DNA of 64,000 nt from an uncultured Bacillota bacterium (lineage in GTDB: Bacteria; Bacillota; Clostridia; Lachnospirales; Lachnospiraceae), in contig CAJKMA010000003.1 of assembly GCA_905200905.1 (NCBI GenBank), positions 19,241 to 83,240 of the forward strand, read 5' to 3'. The notes beneath the pieces are model-generated. The model was not told the DNA's origin. It did not search any database and worked only from the letters and a program-made list of their open reading frames with translations. Shown piece by piece: positions 35,429 through 43,793 of this stretch. Every line of letters starts with the position of its first letter. The stretch's first letter is position 1. Position numbers and translations under genes: made by a program.

Positions 35429-37330
35429 TTAGCTAAGTAGTTTGGGTTCTATCTTTTTGATATGAGTTTCTAAGGTGTTACGATCTACTAGAGCAGGAAC
35501 AACACCTTGCCTAGAGACACAGAAGCCAGCAGCATATGTAGCAATACGAATGGAGCTTTCTAGAGAATATCCTTCAATCAGAAAAGAAGCCAATGCTGAG
35601 ATAAAAGCATCTGCACCTCCAGTGGTATCAATAGAGATAAAATCTGCAGCTGGAAAGTATTTTGAACTTTCTTCAGTTTTAAGATAACATCCTTCATGTC
35701 CAAGCGTTATGATAACTGTTTTTATTCCTTTTTGGAAGAAATATTCAGCTTGTTCTTCTACCGTGGCAAGGTGTGGACATAGAGTAGCTGCTTCTTTTCG
35801 ATTTGGAATAAAAATATCTGTATTTTGAAGAAGTTGTTCTGGTATAGCCTTTAAGGCAGCAGGTTTAACGATATTTTTTGCACCATACTTTCTAGCAATT
35901 TTTGCTGCTTCTAAGACTGTTTGAATAGGAATTTCAGTGGAAAGCAGACAGAAACCACTATTTTCAAAAAGATGTTGCCTTTTTTGAATATCTTGCGGAG
36001 TTAAATTTCCGTTTGCTCCAGACATAATAGTGATAGTTCCTTCACCATTCCGCTCGATATAAATATAGGCTTTTCCTGTTTGGGCCTTTATATCCCGGTG
36101 GACGCCCTGAGTAGCAACCTGTTCTTTTTCTAAGATATCTAATATAAAAGTGGAGTCTACATCATTACCGATTTCCCCTATAAGGGAAACTTCTCTTCCA
36201 AGTTTAGCAGCTCCAACGGATTGATTCGCTCCTTTTCCTCCAAGCGTGGTAGTAGAACTTAATATAGTAGTGGTTTTTCCAGCTTGAGGAAGCCAGTCCA
36301 CATTGAAAGTAATATCTGTATTTATGCTTCCGACTACCACAATTTTTTTTGAACGAAAGAAAGAGGGGATATCTAAACTTTCTTCATTATCAAAAATGTA
36401 TTTAGATATAAAGGTGTACTCTGGTTTTTCGAGTGCTTTTTTTTCGCATTTTTGGATTAAATTTTTACATACATAATAGCCAAATTCCCAATAGGGGATT
36501 TTGATACTGGAAATGTGAGGAAAGGAAATTGCCTCTCTTACATCATCTTTTAAACTTACTATAGATAAATCTGAAGGCACATAGTAGTGCATTTTATTCA
36601 TTTGTTCGTATAAAATAAGAGAAGATGCGAAATGTGAACTGACAATCCCTGAAAAGTTGTAATTCAATATTTTGGAACAGAATTCAGGGTCAGATACTAA
36701 AAGTTTCATCTTATCATGATAAGGGATTTGGTTGTCAAAGAGACATTTTTTAAATCCTTCAAATACCATATCGGAGCGTCGGCTTTTTTCTTTTACAAGA
36801 CAGGCAATTTTACTGTGCTTGTATTCTAATAGTTTTTGTGTCAGAACATATCCCATTGTTTTAAAATCTATATTGTAGGCAGATAAAGTATAAGGTGCAT
36901 TGACATAGCAGACAGAGATATTTTGTTCTGCAAAGTAATGCTCATGTTGACAACTATCTTCTTCTACAGGTTCCCAGAGTACTCCATCTATATTGTTTTT
37001 ACAAAGAGATGTAATATGTTTTAATTCAGTATCCTTGTTGTTAAGGCTGTCTAGAAGCAAGACGCTATATCCTTGCTCCTGTGCTGCCTGGATAATACCG
37101 TTTAGCATTAAATTGGTCTGCGAAGCTGTACGCAATAGAACACCTAACAAAAAGCGCTTAGCATGGGATATATTTTTTACAGTTCCGTAAGGGGTATAGT
37201 TATATTCTTTTACAATTTTTAATACCCGGCTACGAGTTTCTGGATTGATATTTTGATCTTTATTATTAACAATTTTGGAAACTGTCGAAATAGAGACTCC
37301 AGCCAGATTGGCAATTTCTTTGATTGTCAT
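35429..37330 (-). CDS. LacI-family repressor fused to a ribokinase (PfkB) domain
   Basis: This 633-aa fusion has a LacI helix-turn-helix at 1-48 (IKEIANLAGVSISTVSKIVNN) and a periplasmic-binding-type effector domain at about 58-315. From 328 to the end it has a PfkB ribokinase domain: VVVGSINTDITFNVDWLP, GGKGANQ at 364-370 and DTTGGADAF at 568-576. The catalytic Asp (574) is present, but the usual GAGD or AAGD anion hole reads GGAD, and the NPAPA-type loop reads KPAALKA. The kinase half may therefore be altered or serve as a sensor. There is no stop or frameshift between the halves. It is divergent from the nucleoside hydrolase operon, which it should control. Confidence 0.9.
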   Translation of the reverse strand: MTIKEIANLAGVSISTVSKIVNNKDQNINPETRSRVLKIVKEYNYTPYGTVKNISHAKRFLLGVLLRTASQTNLMLNGIIQAAQEQGYSVLLLDSLNNKDTELKHITSLCKNNIDGVLWEPVEEDSCQHEHYFAEQNISVCYVNAPYTLSAYNIDFKTMGYVLTQKLLEYKHSKIACLVKEKSRRSDMVFEGFKKCLFDNQIPYHDKMKLLVSDPEFCSKILNYNFSGIVSSHFASSLILYEQMNKMHYYVPSDLSIVSLKDDVREAISFPHISSIKIPYWEFGYYVCKNLIQKCEKKALEKPEYTFISKYIFDNEESLDIPSFFRSKKIVVVGSINTDITFNVDWLPQAGKTTTILSSTTTLGGKGANQSVGAAKLGREVSLIGEIGNDVDSTFILDILEKEQVATQGVHRDIKAQTGKAYIYIERNGEGTITIMSGANGNLTPQDIQKRQHLFENSGFCLLSTEIPIQTVLEAAKIARKYGAKNIVKPAALKAIPEQLLQNTDIFIPNRKEAATLCPHLATVEEQAEYFFQKGIKTVIITLGHEGCYLKTEESSKYFPAADFISIDTTGGADAFISALASFLIEGYSLESSIRIATYAAGFCVSRQGVVPALVDRNTLETHIKKIEPKLLS

Positions 37331-37359
37331 ATGAAAACCTCATTATAAGTTTTTGTTTT

Positions 37360-37388
37360 ATTATGAATGAAAAGACATCATTTGTCAA
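37360..37388 (-). promoter_or_regulatory. Predicted promoter of the LacI-ribokinase gene
   Basis: On the minus strand a perfect TTGACA (complement of 37383-37388) and CATAAT (complement of 37360-37365) are 17 bp apart, 30 nt before the ATG. Confidence 0.6.
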
Positions 37389-37472
37389 TGGAAAAGGTAA
37401 TATAGAATTATACATAATAGACAAGAAAGTTATTTCATAAATGTTTTTATTTAATAAAAATACAAACGGATA

Positions 37473-37501
37473 TTGACAGATTAAAAAAACAGATGTAGAA
37501 T
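37473..37501 (+). promoter_or_regulatory. Predicted promoter of the nucleoside operon
   Basis: A perfect TTGACA at 37473-37478 and TAGAAT at 37496-37501 are 17 bp apart. An AT dyad, TTTTTATT-T-AATAAAAA, lies upstream at 37444-37460. Confidence 0.7.
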
Positions 37502-37522
37502 ATGTGCATAGGAAAACACTTT

Positions 37523-37538
37523 AAGAAAATATTTTCTT
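37523..37538. promoter_or_regulatory. Candidate operator of the LacI-ribokinase regulator
   Basis: AAGAAAATATTTTCTT is a perfect 16-bp palindrome centred about 23 bp downstream of the expected transcription start, a typical roadblock position. It lacks the central CG common in LacI-family sites, so the assignment is tentative. Confidence 0.5.
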
Positions 37539-37582
37539 TTGGTGTAGTAACGTGAAAAGAGATAAAGGAAAGGAGAATTATA

Positions 37583-38560
37583 GTGAAAAAAGAATCACAA
37601 AAAGAGTGGGATGAATTTACTAGCTCCCGTGTAGTAGAAAAGAGTAGAATTGATAATGAGAAAATTATTAAGAGGTTGCAAAAACCGAAAGGAAAAGTAG
37701 ATGTAGTAATTGATACAGACACTTATAATGAAATTGATGATCAGTTTGCAGTTGCTTATTTGGTGAAATCAGAAGATAAACTTGATTTAAAAGCGATTTA
37801 CGCTGCGCCTTTTCATAATGAGAAATCTACAGGTCCAGCTGATGGTATGGAAAAAAGTTATCAGGAAATTATGAACATTCTTACGTTGTTAGAGAGAGAA
37901 GACCTAAAATCTCATGTGTATAAAGGTTCCACAGAATATATGTCTTCTGAAACAGAACCTGTAATATCAGATGCAGCAAAGGACTTAGCTGAAAGAGCTA
38001 TGAATTATACAGAGGAGAATCCGTTGTATGTGATTGCAATAGGAGCTATTACAAATGTGTCTTCTGCATTATTATTAAACCCAGAAATAAAAAATAAGAT
38101 TGTATTGATTTGGCTAGGTGGGAATGCGATTCATTGGCCTCATAATAGAGAATTTAATCTGTTTCAGGATGTGGCAGGGGCTAGGATTGTATTTGGATGC
38201 GGAGTTCCACTGGTTCAGCTTCCTTGCATGGGCGTTGTATCTGCATTTACTACAAGCGGTCCAGAGTTAGAATATCATCTTAGAGGGAAAAATAAGCTTT
38301 GTGATTATTTGGTAGATGTTACAACGAAAGAGGCAATGGAATGTTATGGAGGCGCTACATGGACAAGGCCGATTTGGGATGTAACGGCTGTAGCTTGGTT
38401 GTTGGACGGAGATTTTGAAGAAGATTGTTTAATACATAGTCCAATTCCTGAGTATGATGATAGATATGCCTTTGATTATAATCGTCATTTTATAAAGTAT
38501 GTTTATCATATCAAGAGAGATAATCTTTTTGCGGATTTGTTTGAAAAACTTGCTAGATAG
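37583..38560 (+). CDS. Nucleoside hydrolase (inosine-uridine preferring type)
   Basis: This is a 325-aa nucleoside N-ribohydrolase that would split a ribonucleoside into base and ribose. The calcium/ribose site is VIDTDTYNEIDDQFAVA (DTD...DD form), and NREFNLFQDVAGARIV is the EFN motif. The C-terminal Asp lies in PIWDVTAVAWLL, where the His of the classical HD pair is replaced by Trp. A hydrophilic 35-residue N-terminal extension precedes the fold. No signal peptide is seen, so it acts in the cytoplasm. It is the first gene of the operon with transporter and ribokinase. The exact nucleoside is not predictable. Confidence 0.86.
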   Translation: MKKESQKEWDEFTSSRVVEKSRIDNEKIIKRLQKPKGKVDVVIDTDTYNEIDDQFAVAYLVKSEDKLDLKAIYAAPFHNEKSTGPADGMEKSYQEIMNILTLLEREDLKSHVYKGSTEYMSSETEPVISDAAKDLAERAMNYTEENPLYVIAIGAITNVSSALLLNPEIKNKIVLIWLGGNAIHWPHNREFNLFQDVAGARIVFGCGVPLVQLPCMGVVSAFTTSGPELEYHLRGKNKLCDYLVDVTTKEAMECYGGATWTRPIWDVTAVAWLLDGDFEEDCLIHSPIPEYDDRYAFDYNRHFIKYVYHIKRDNLFADLFEKLAR

Positions 38561-38642
38561 AATTGGTTAAGGTTTAGGGTAGAGACAATTCTTATAGATA
38601 TTGAACTATGTGTAAATATTTGGAAAAAGGAGAAACGAGAAT

Positions 38643-39980
38643 ATGAAAATAAGAAAAGTTTTAGCGTTAACAGTAAGCGCAATGATGATGGCATCTTTAG
38701 GCTTGACAGGATGTGGAAAATCTGGAAATTCTGGAAGTAGTGACGGGAATAAAGAATCCAAGGGAGATTCGGATAGTGTAACACTAAAATGGATTTCACA
38801 AGGGCCAGGCGAGGATTCTTGGGAAGGTCTTACGAAGCCAATATTAGAAGAATATGAAAAAGAAACAGGAGTACATATTGATGCGGAGTTTTATGCATTC
38901 AATGATTTGTTTGAGGTTATCGAAACAAAATCTGCTGCAGGAAATGCAGATTTTGATGTTATGAGTGTTGATGTTACCTATATTTCTAAATATGGTACTA
39001 GCGGATATTTGGAACCATTAGATAAATATTTTTCTGATGAAGATAAAGCAAAATGGGATTCAGCTTCTTATCAGGCGGGGGTCTGGGAAGATACTATGTA
39101 TGCAGCACCTGAGAATACATCTACGCAGGAGTTATATTATAATAAGACTTTGCTTGATAAAGCAGGTATCACAATTCCAGAAAATGATGAGAATAATAGA
39201 CTTACATATGAGCAGATTGCAGATTTGGCAAAACAGGCATTAGAAAAATTAGATCCAGACGGAACACAGGGATTGATTGGTTTTGATTTCCAGCAGGTAA
39301 GCCGTGTATATCAGATGAATATGCTTGCAAATTCTATGGGAGGAAAAAATATTAGTGAAGATGGTTTTTCATTAGATGGTGTTGTGAATACAAAACCTTG
39401 GATTGATGCAATGACATGGTATCAGAACCTGGTAGAGGAAGGAATTGCTTCAAAAGGATATGATGCAGATCAGTTAGGTGATCAGTTTTATGCAGGTAAA
39501 ATGTTATTCTTAGTAGGTGGTACTTGGACAGCTTCAGGTATGAAAGTTGAGGATGAAATTGGATGTACATATGCACCTTGTTTTGAAGGTTTTGAGGATG
39601 AAGTAGCAACTTCTACAGGTAGTTGGTATTTTGGAATCAATTCTAATTCAAAAAATAAAGATGCAGCGGCAGATTTTATTAAATGGTTTACTTTGGAAAA
39701 AGGTAGCGATATGTGGTTAGAAGCAAATGGAGATGTACCTAGCCGTTTGGATAAGCAAGAAGAGATTAAAAATGATCCAAATGCTTCCATGAGCATGAAA
39801 ATTGCTGCATATGAAGCTGCAAATACAGCTGTTCCTCGTGCGGTAACTCCTGTATTTGGTGAATATTCTACGGTGCTAGATCAGGCATGGGAGGATGTTC
39901 GAAATGGAGCGGATGTGAAAGAAACTCTTGATAATGCCATAGAGCAGTTTGATTCTGCTATAGCTGCATATAAAAAATAA
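38643..39980 (+). CDS. CUT1-type ABC substrate-binding lipoprotein (putative riboside)
   Basis: A 445-aa family 1 binding protein with a lipoprotein signal (MKIRKVLALTVSAMMMASLG then LTGCG, Cys 24). A Gly/Ser/Lys linker follows, then TLKWISQGPGEDSWEGLTKPIL. Family 1 proteins normally bind sugars. Here the flanking hydrolase and ribokinase suggest a nucleoside or another riboside, an unusual cargo for this family. The ribosome binding site is AAAAGGAG. It lies 82 nt after the hydrolase. Confidence 0.85.
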   Translation: MKIRKVLALTVSAMMMASLGLTGCGKSGNSGSSDGNKESKGDSDSVTLKWISQGPGEDSWEGLTKPILEEYEKETGVHIDAEFYAFNDLFEVIETKSAAGNADFDVMSVDVTYISKYGTSGYLEPLDKYFSDEDKAKWDSASYQAGVWEDTMYAAPENTSTQELYYNKTLLDKAGITIPENDENNRLTYEQIADLAKQALEKLDPDGTQGLIGFDFQQVSRVYQMNMLANSMGGKNISEDGFSLDGVVNTKPWIDAMTWYQNLVEEGIASKGYDADQLGDQFYAGKMLFLVGGTWTASGMKVEDEIGCTYAPCFEGFEDEVATSTGSWYFGINSNSKNKDAAADFIKWFTLEKGSDMWLEANGDVPSRLDKQEEIKNDPNASMSMKIAAYEAANTAVPRAVTPVFGEYSTVLDQAWEDVRNGADVKETLDNAIEQFDSAIAAYKK

Positions 39981-39994
39981 TTGATAGATTTGAT

Positions 39995-40031
39995 ATGGCG
40001 GCATGTCCTAACCGATATTCCGCCATTTTTA
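39995..40031 (+). terminator. Hairpin between binding-protein and permease genes (nucleoside operon)
   Basis: ATGGCGG (39995-40001) pairs perfectly with CCGCCAT (40020-40026), and a T-run follows. As in the operon at 8930, it sits right after the binding-protein gene and probably sets the protein ratio. Confidence 0.7.
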
Positions 40032-40086
40032 AGTAAGAAAAGAAAACGTTAATAGATATTTTGATTCGGAAAGATAGGAGGATACT

Positions 40087-40944
40087 ATGGGTGGTATCTA
40101 TATTAAAAATAAATGGCTTCCATATCTTTTAATATTGCCAACGATTGTTTTGATTTGCATATTTAAGATTTATCCTATTATTGATAGTGTTGTACAAGGG
40201 GTTCTTTCTCAGGAAGGTAGTTTTACACTTGAAAATTATAAATTGTTATTTGCAGATAAAACGTTTTGGAATTCTTTATGGGTTACTTTAAAATTTAACA
40301 TTATTATAATACCTCTTCAGATTATAATTGCATTTATTATGGCAATGATAGTGAATGTTAAAGTGAAAGGGATTGAAATTTTCAGAACAGTTTTTTATCT
40401 GCCATTTTGCATTTCTTTGACTATTGCGACAGTCATCTGGCAGATGATGTTGAATGTTAATAACGGAGTAGTAAATAGTATTCTTGGGATTTTAGGTATT
40501 CGTCCAATAGGTTTCCTTATTGATAAAAAATGGGCTCTTTTGTCGATTGTTTTAATTGCATCATGGAGAGGTTGTGCATATTGGATGATGTTTATTTTAG
40601 CAGGTTTAAAAGGAATTGATACTGCTGTTTATGAGTCAGCGAAAATTGATGGTTCTGGATTTTTCAGCACACTATTTAGAATAACAATTCCATTGCTAAA
40701 AAACACATTACTCTTTGTATTTATAGCAAATACTACAGCCAATTTTTTACTTTTTGCTCCAATTCAGATTGCTACAGAAGGTGGTCCTCAGGGAAGCACT
40801 AATGTCTTAATGTATGAAGCATATAAATCAGCATTTAAGTATTCAAATAGACCAAGACAGGCGTGTATTGTAACTATACTGCTTATTATTGTTATGCTTA
40901 TATGTTTTATTCAGAATAAATGTTTAACGGAAAAGGAGGCGTAA
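40087..40944 (+). CDS. CUT1 ABC permease, MalF-like (nucleoside operon)
   Basis: This is a 285-aa permease with about six helices. The first runs LPYLLILPTIVLICIFKIYP. The EAA loop ESAKIDGSGFFSTLFRITIPL lies at about 181-201. The start has TAGGAGG 6 nt upstream. It ends 4 nt before the partner permease gene. No ATPase gene is present in the operon. Confidence 0.87.
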   Translation: MGGIYIKNKWLPYLLILPTIVLICIFKIYPIIDSVVQGVLSQEGSFTLENYKLLFADKTFWNSLWVTLKFNIIIIPLQIIIAFIMAMIVNVKVKGIEIFRTVFYLPFCISLTIATVIWQMMLNVNNGVVNSILGILGIRPIGFLIDKKWALLSIVLIASWRGCAYWMMFILAGLKGIDTAVYESAKIDGSGFFSTLFRITIPLLKNTLLFVFIANTTANFLLFAPIQIATEGGPQGSTNVLMYEAYKSAFKYSNRPRQACIVTILLIIVMLICFIQNKCLTEKEA

Positions 40945-40948
40945 GGTT

Positions 40949-41797
40949 ATGACACTGAAACAAAAAAGAATTACCAAAAAAGTTATTATATATATAGTGT
41001 TAGTGATTATGACGATTGCGTCTTTATTTCCCATTTTCTTCTGCTTATCCGCATCTTTAAGAACGCAGGATGATTTATTTAGGAATATGTTTCCATTCAC
41101 TATAAAATCTTTAATTCCTACTAATTTTACGGGAGAAAATTACAGTATAATTTTTACGAAATATGAATTTTGGCGCCCAATTGCGAATACAATGATTGTA
41201 ACAGTATTTTCTATTATTTTTGGATGTCTGATTAATTCGATGGCAGGATTTGCGTTTACCTGTTTTGAATTTAAAGGAAAGAAAATATTTTATCCTCTAG
41301 TATTAATTTCCTTTATGGTTCCATTTGAGGCAATTGCAATTCCGTTATACAATGTTGCTAATAGATTTGGTATGGTTGATACCTATACGGGGATGATAAT
41401 ACCAGCAATTGCAGATGGCTTGGTTACATTTTTGTTTATTCAATTTTTCAAAGATATTCCACCAAGCTTAGTGGAGGCTGCAAGGGTAGATGGAGCAAAA
41501 TGGCCAACTATATTTGTGAAAGTGATTATGCCAATTTCAATTCCAGTCTTTGTAACTGCTGGACTTATGATTTTTATGAATCAATGGAATTCTTATATGT
41601 GGCCTCTTTTGGTGGCACGATCTAAGGAGATTAGAACCATACAGATTGCAATTAGCCAATTTAGTGGAGAGCGTTCTATTCAGTGGACATATATCTATGC
41701 AGGCTCAATGATATCAGCCATTATTCCAATTTGTTTGTTCCTTCCATTCCAGAAATATTTTGTTGAAGGTATCACGGCAGGAAGTGTAAAAGGATGA
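40949..41797 (+). CDS. CUT1 ABC permease, MalG-like (nucleoside operon)
   Basis: This is a 282-aa MalG-type permease. It has an N-terminal helix KVIIYIVLVIMTIASLFPIF, the EAA loop EAARVDGAKWPTIFVKVIMP at about 174-193, and the typical terminus FVEGITAGSVKG. The ribosome binding site is AAAGGAGGCG. Its last codons overlap an in-frame ATG upstream of the true ribokinase start. Confidence 0.87.
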   Translation: MTLKQKRITKKVIIYIVLVIMTIASLFPIFFCLSASLRTQDDLFRNMFPFTIKSLIPTNFTGENYSIIFTKYEFWRPIANTMIVTVFSIIFGCLINSMAGFAFTCFEFKGKKIFYPLVLISFMVPFEAIAIPLYNVANRFGMVDTYTGMIIPAIADGLVTFLFIQFFKDIPPSLVEAARVDGAKWPTIFVKVIMPISIPVFVTAGLMIFMNQWNSYMWPLLVARSKEIRTIQIAISQFSGERSIQWTYIYAGSMISAIIPICLFLPFQKYFVEGITAGSVKG

Positions 41798-41811
41798 TAG
41801 GAGAAAACAGT

Positions 41812-42741
41812 ATGAAGAAAGTTTTAGTTATCGGAAGTTTGAATTTAGACATGACGGTACAGGTGGATCATACACCTGTTGTTGGAGAAACTATTCTTAG
41901 TAAAAGAATGGATACAAATGCAGGAGGAAAAGGAGCAAATCAGGCATGCGCATTGGGAAAATTAGGAGCTGATGTTACTATTCTTGGGGCAGTTGGAAAG
42001 GATATGTATGCAGATGTTCAAATGAATAGTCTAAGCGCTGCTAATGTTAATACAAGTAGGATACTTGTTAAGGAAGATGTAGGAACTGGGCTTGCATTGA
42101 TTACAGTAAACAAAGAGGGAAATAATAATATCATAGTTGTTTCAGGAGCAAATGCAACGTTATCTCCAAAAGATATTGATGATAATTTAGATATTATAAT
42201 GAAAAGTGATATTGTTATTTTGCAATTGGAAATACCATTAGAGACAGTATGTTATGCTGCAAAAATTGCAAAAAAACTTGGGAAAATAGTGATTTTAGAT
42301 CCGGCACCAGCACCTGAAAATTTTCCAGAAGAACTTTATGCCTATGTAGATATAATAAAACCAAATGAAACTGAATTGGAAATATTAACCGGTATAGAGC
42401 ATCCAGAAGATCATTTAGAGGAAGCAACAGAGTTTATAAGAAAAAAAGGTGTGAAAGATGTAATAGTAACATTGGGAGAAAAAGGCGTTTATATGAATAG
42501 TGCAAAGCTTGGAATAGAACGTGTACCGGCAATAAGTGTGAAGGCAATCGATACAACTGCAGCAGGAGATTCTTTTACAGCAGCTCTTGCAGTTATGCTG
42601 GCAAAAGGGAAAGCTTTAAAAGATGCAGTTGAATTTGCAAATTATGTAGCAGCTATTGTGGTTACAAGAAAAGGAGCGCAATCATCTATTCCAACATTAA
42701 AAGAAGTGATGAGTTATATCGAAGCAAAGGAAAATATTTAA
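41812..42741 (+). CDS. rbsK: Ribokinase
   Basis: This is a 309-aa PfkB-family kinase, converting ribose to ribose 5-phosphate. It has VLVIGSLNLDMTVQVDHTP, NAGGKGANQACALGKLG, the ILDPAPAP loop and the catalytic DTTAAGDSFTAAL. It ends with the monovalent-cation site motif TRKGAQSSIP. I chose ATG 41812 because AGGAG lies 8 nt before it; the ATG at 41794 has no such site. Compared with the kinase half of the divergent LacI fusion, this copy keeps all standard motifs, so it is the likely working enzyme. Confidence 0.9.
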   Translation: MKKVLVIGSLNLDMTVQVDHTPVVGETILSKRMDTNAGGKGANQACALGKLGADVTILGAVGKDMYADVQMNSLSAANVNTSRILVKEDVGTGLALITVNKEGNNNIIVVSGANATLSPKDIDDNLDIIMKSDIVILQLEIPLETVCYAAKIAKKLGKIVILDPAPAPENFPEELYAYVDIIKPNETELEILTGIEHPEDHLEEATEFIRKKGVKDVIVTLGEKGVYMNSAKLGIERVPAISVKAIDTTAAGDSFTAALAVMLAKGKALKDAVEFANYVAAIVVTRKGAQSSIPTLKEVMSYIEAKENI

Positions 42742-42773
42742 AAGGTATAAATAGAATTGGACTTTACAGTGCG

Positions 42774-42815
42774 TGCAGGAGACTTCTCGTTTGGGCAAGT
42801 CTCCTGCATTACTAT
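42774..42815 (+). terminator. Terminator of the nucleoside operon
   Basis: A perfect 12-bp stem, TGCAGGAGACTT and AAGTCTCCTGCA (42774-42808), is followed by a T-rich but interrupted tail. Confidence 0.75.
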
Positions 42816-42841
42816 TATTTTGAAAGATTTCAATGTTGCTG

Positions 42842-43792
42842 TTAGATGTTACATTTAATTTTTTTTATAGAAATTATATAAACACAGCACCCGAGAATTC
42901 CAAGAATTGCTGCCAGGCATCCAAGATGAAGATTATGTTGGAACATCTCCAGAATTTTTTCTGCCTCTTCATTTCCCATTTGTTGCAATTTCTCCAAAGC
43001 TTTCAGGACAAATCCAAAGGTTTCTCTATAATGCTCTAAATCCAAGATATTTTCTTTTGGCAAAAGGGAAGATGAAAGTTGGAGGGCTGCTGCCAGTTTG
43101 TATATTCCAAGTAAAAGCAGTGTAAGCACACCGCCATTTACCAATAAAGGCGTTTTATGTTTCCGCACATTTTTCGACAATTTCCAACTATAAATCCATA
43201 TGAACAGGGTACTTGCCAGCGCTGCCAGTAAAAGACCGAGGAAAAGGAACATGTTTGAAAAATTCTCCAGTTCTGTCATGCTGTATAACCGTTCTTCTGG
43301 CAAAAGCCCCAGTTCCTCTTTTTGCAGGTTTTCCATGTAAGGTTCTTTCCCTGTCATAGAGGACAGTTGAGGCTCTTTTTTTGGTGAAAGAGTAAGATAG
43401 AGTCCCTCTTTTCCTTGGATGGGCATAATCTTTTGTACCACAGCTCCTGGAAAGAGTTCTTTGGTTCGGTATAGAATCTTTTCGGAAAGTCCAGCGCCTT
43501 CTGGAGAGAGCATAATCTCATTTCCTTCCGTTATATACAATTCCGGAGGTACGATTTCTGCCCTGAAGCCAGATTCCCATTCACTGCCTTCTACAGACTC
43601 ATACAGGTTGCCACCGCTTAAAATTTCTGAGGAATAGACTTGCATGGGTGCATTCATTTCAAGCATAGAAGGAGTCGGTTCTAAAACTTGCACTTTTACG
43701 GTCATCTGCCTTTCTATGCTGCTGGAAAGTATGGTACAGATCAGGAGCAGCCAGAATGTCCCCAGAAAAAAACAGATTGTTCTTCCTTTCAT
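42842..43792 (-). CDS. Unknown four-helix membrane protein in CUT1 operon
   Basis: A 316-aa protein not assigned to any family. It has a signal-anchor helix (FFLGTFWLLLICTILSSSI), then an outside domain of about 155 residues rich in Glu and Pro. Three helices follow: MFLFLGLLLAALASTLFIWIY, VLTLLLLGIYKLAAAL and LAAILGILGCCVYIISI. I chose ATG 43792 because GGGGAGGAAA lies about 6 nt upstream. It starts 1 nt beyond the stop of the MalG-like permease, so it is co-expressed with the transporter. A role as accessory or sensor protein of that transporter is conjecture. Confidence 0.7.
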   Translation of the reverse strand: MKGRTICFFLGTFWLLLICTILSSSIERQMTVKVQVLEPTPSMLEMNAPMQVYSSEILSGGNLYESVEGSEWESGFRAEIVPPELYITEGNEIMLSPEGAGLSEKILYRTKELFPGAVVQKIMPIQGKEGLYLTLSPKKEPQLSSMTGKEPYMENLQKEELGLLPEERLYSMTELENFSNMFLFLGLLLAALASTLFIWIYSWKLSKNVRKHKTPLLVNGGVLTLLLLGIYKLAAALQLSSSLLPKENILDLEHYRETFGFVLKALEKLQQMGNEEAEKILEMFQHNLHLGCLAAILGILGCCVYIISIKKIKCNI

Positions 43793-43793
43793 A

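Noticed and set aside
40020..40060. A half LacI-type site (AAAACGTTAAT) near 40045 as an internal operator.
   Set aside because: Only one half fits and it lies between operon genes; too weak to support.
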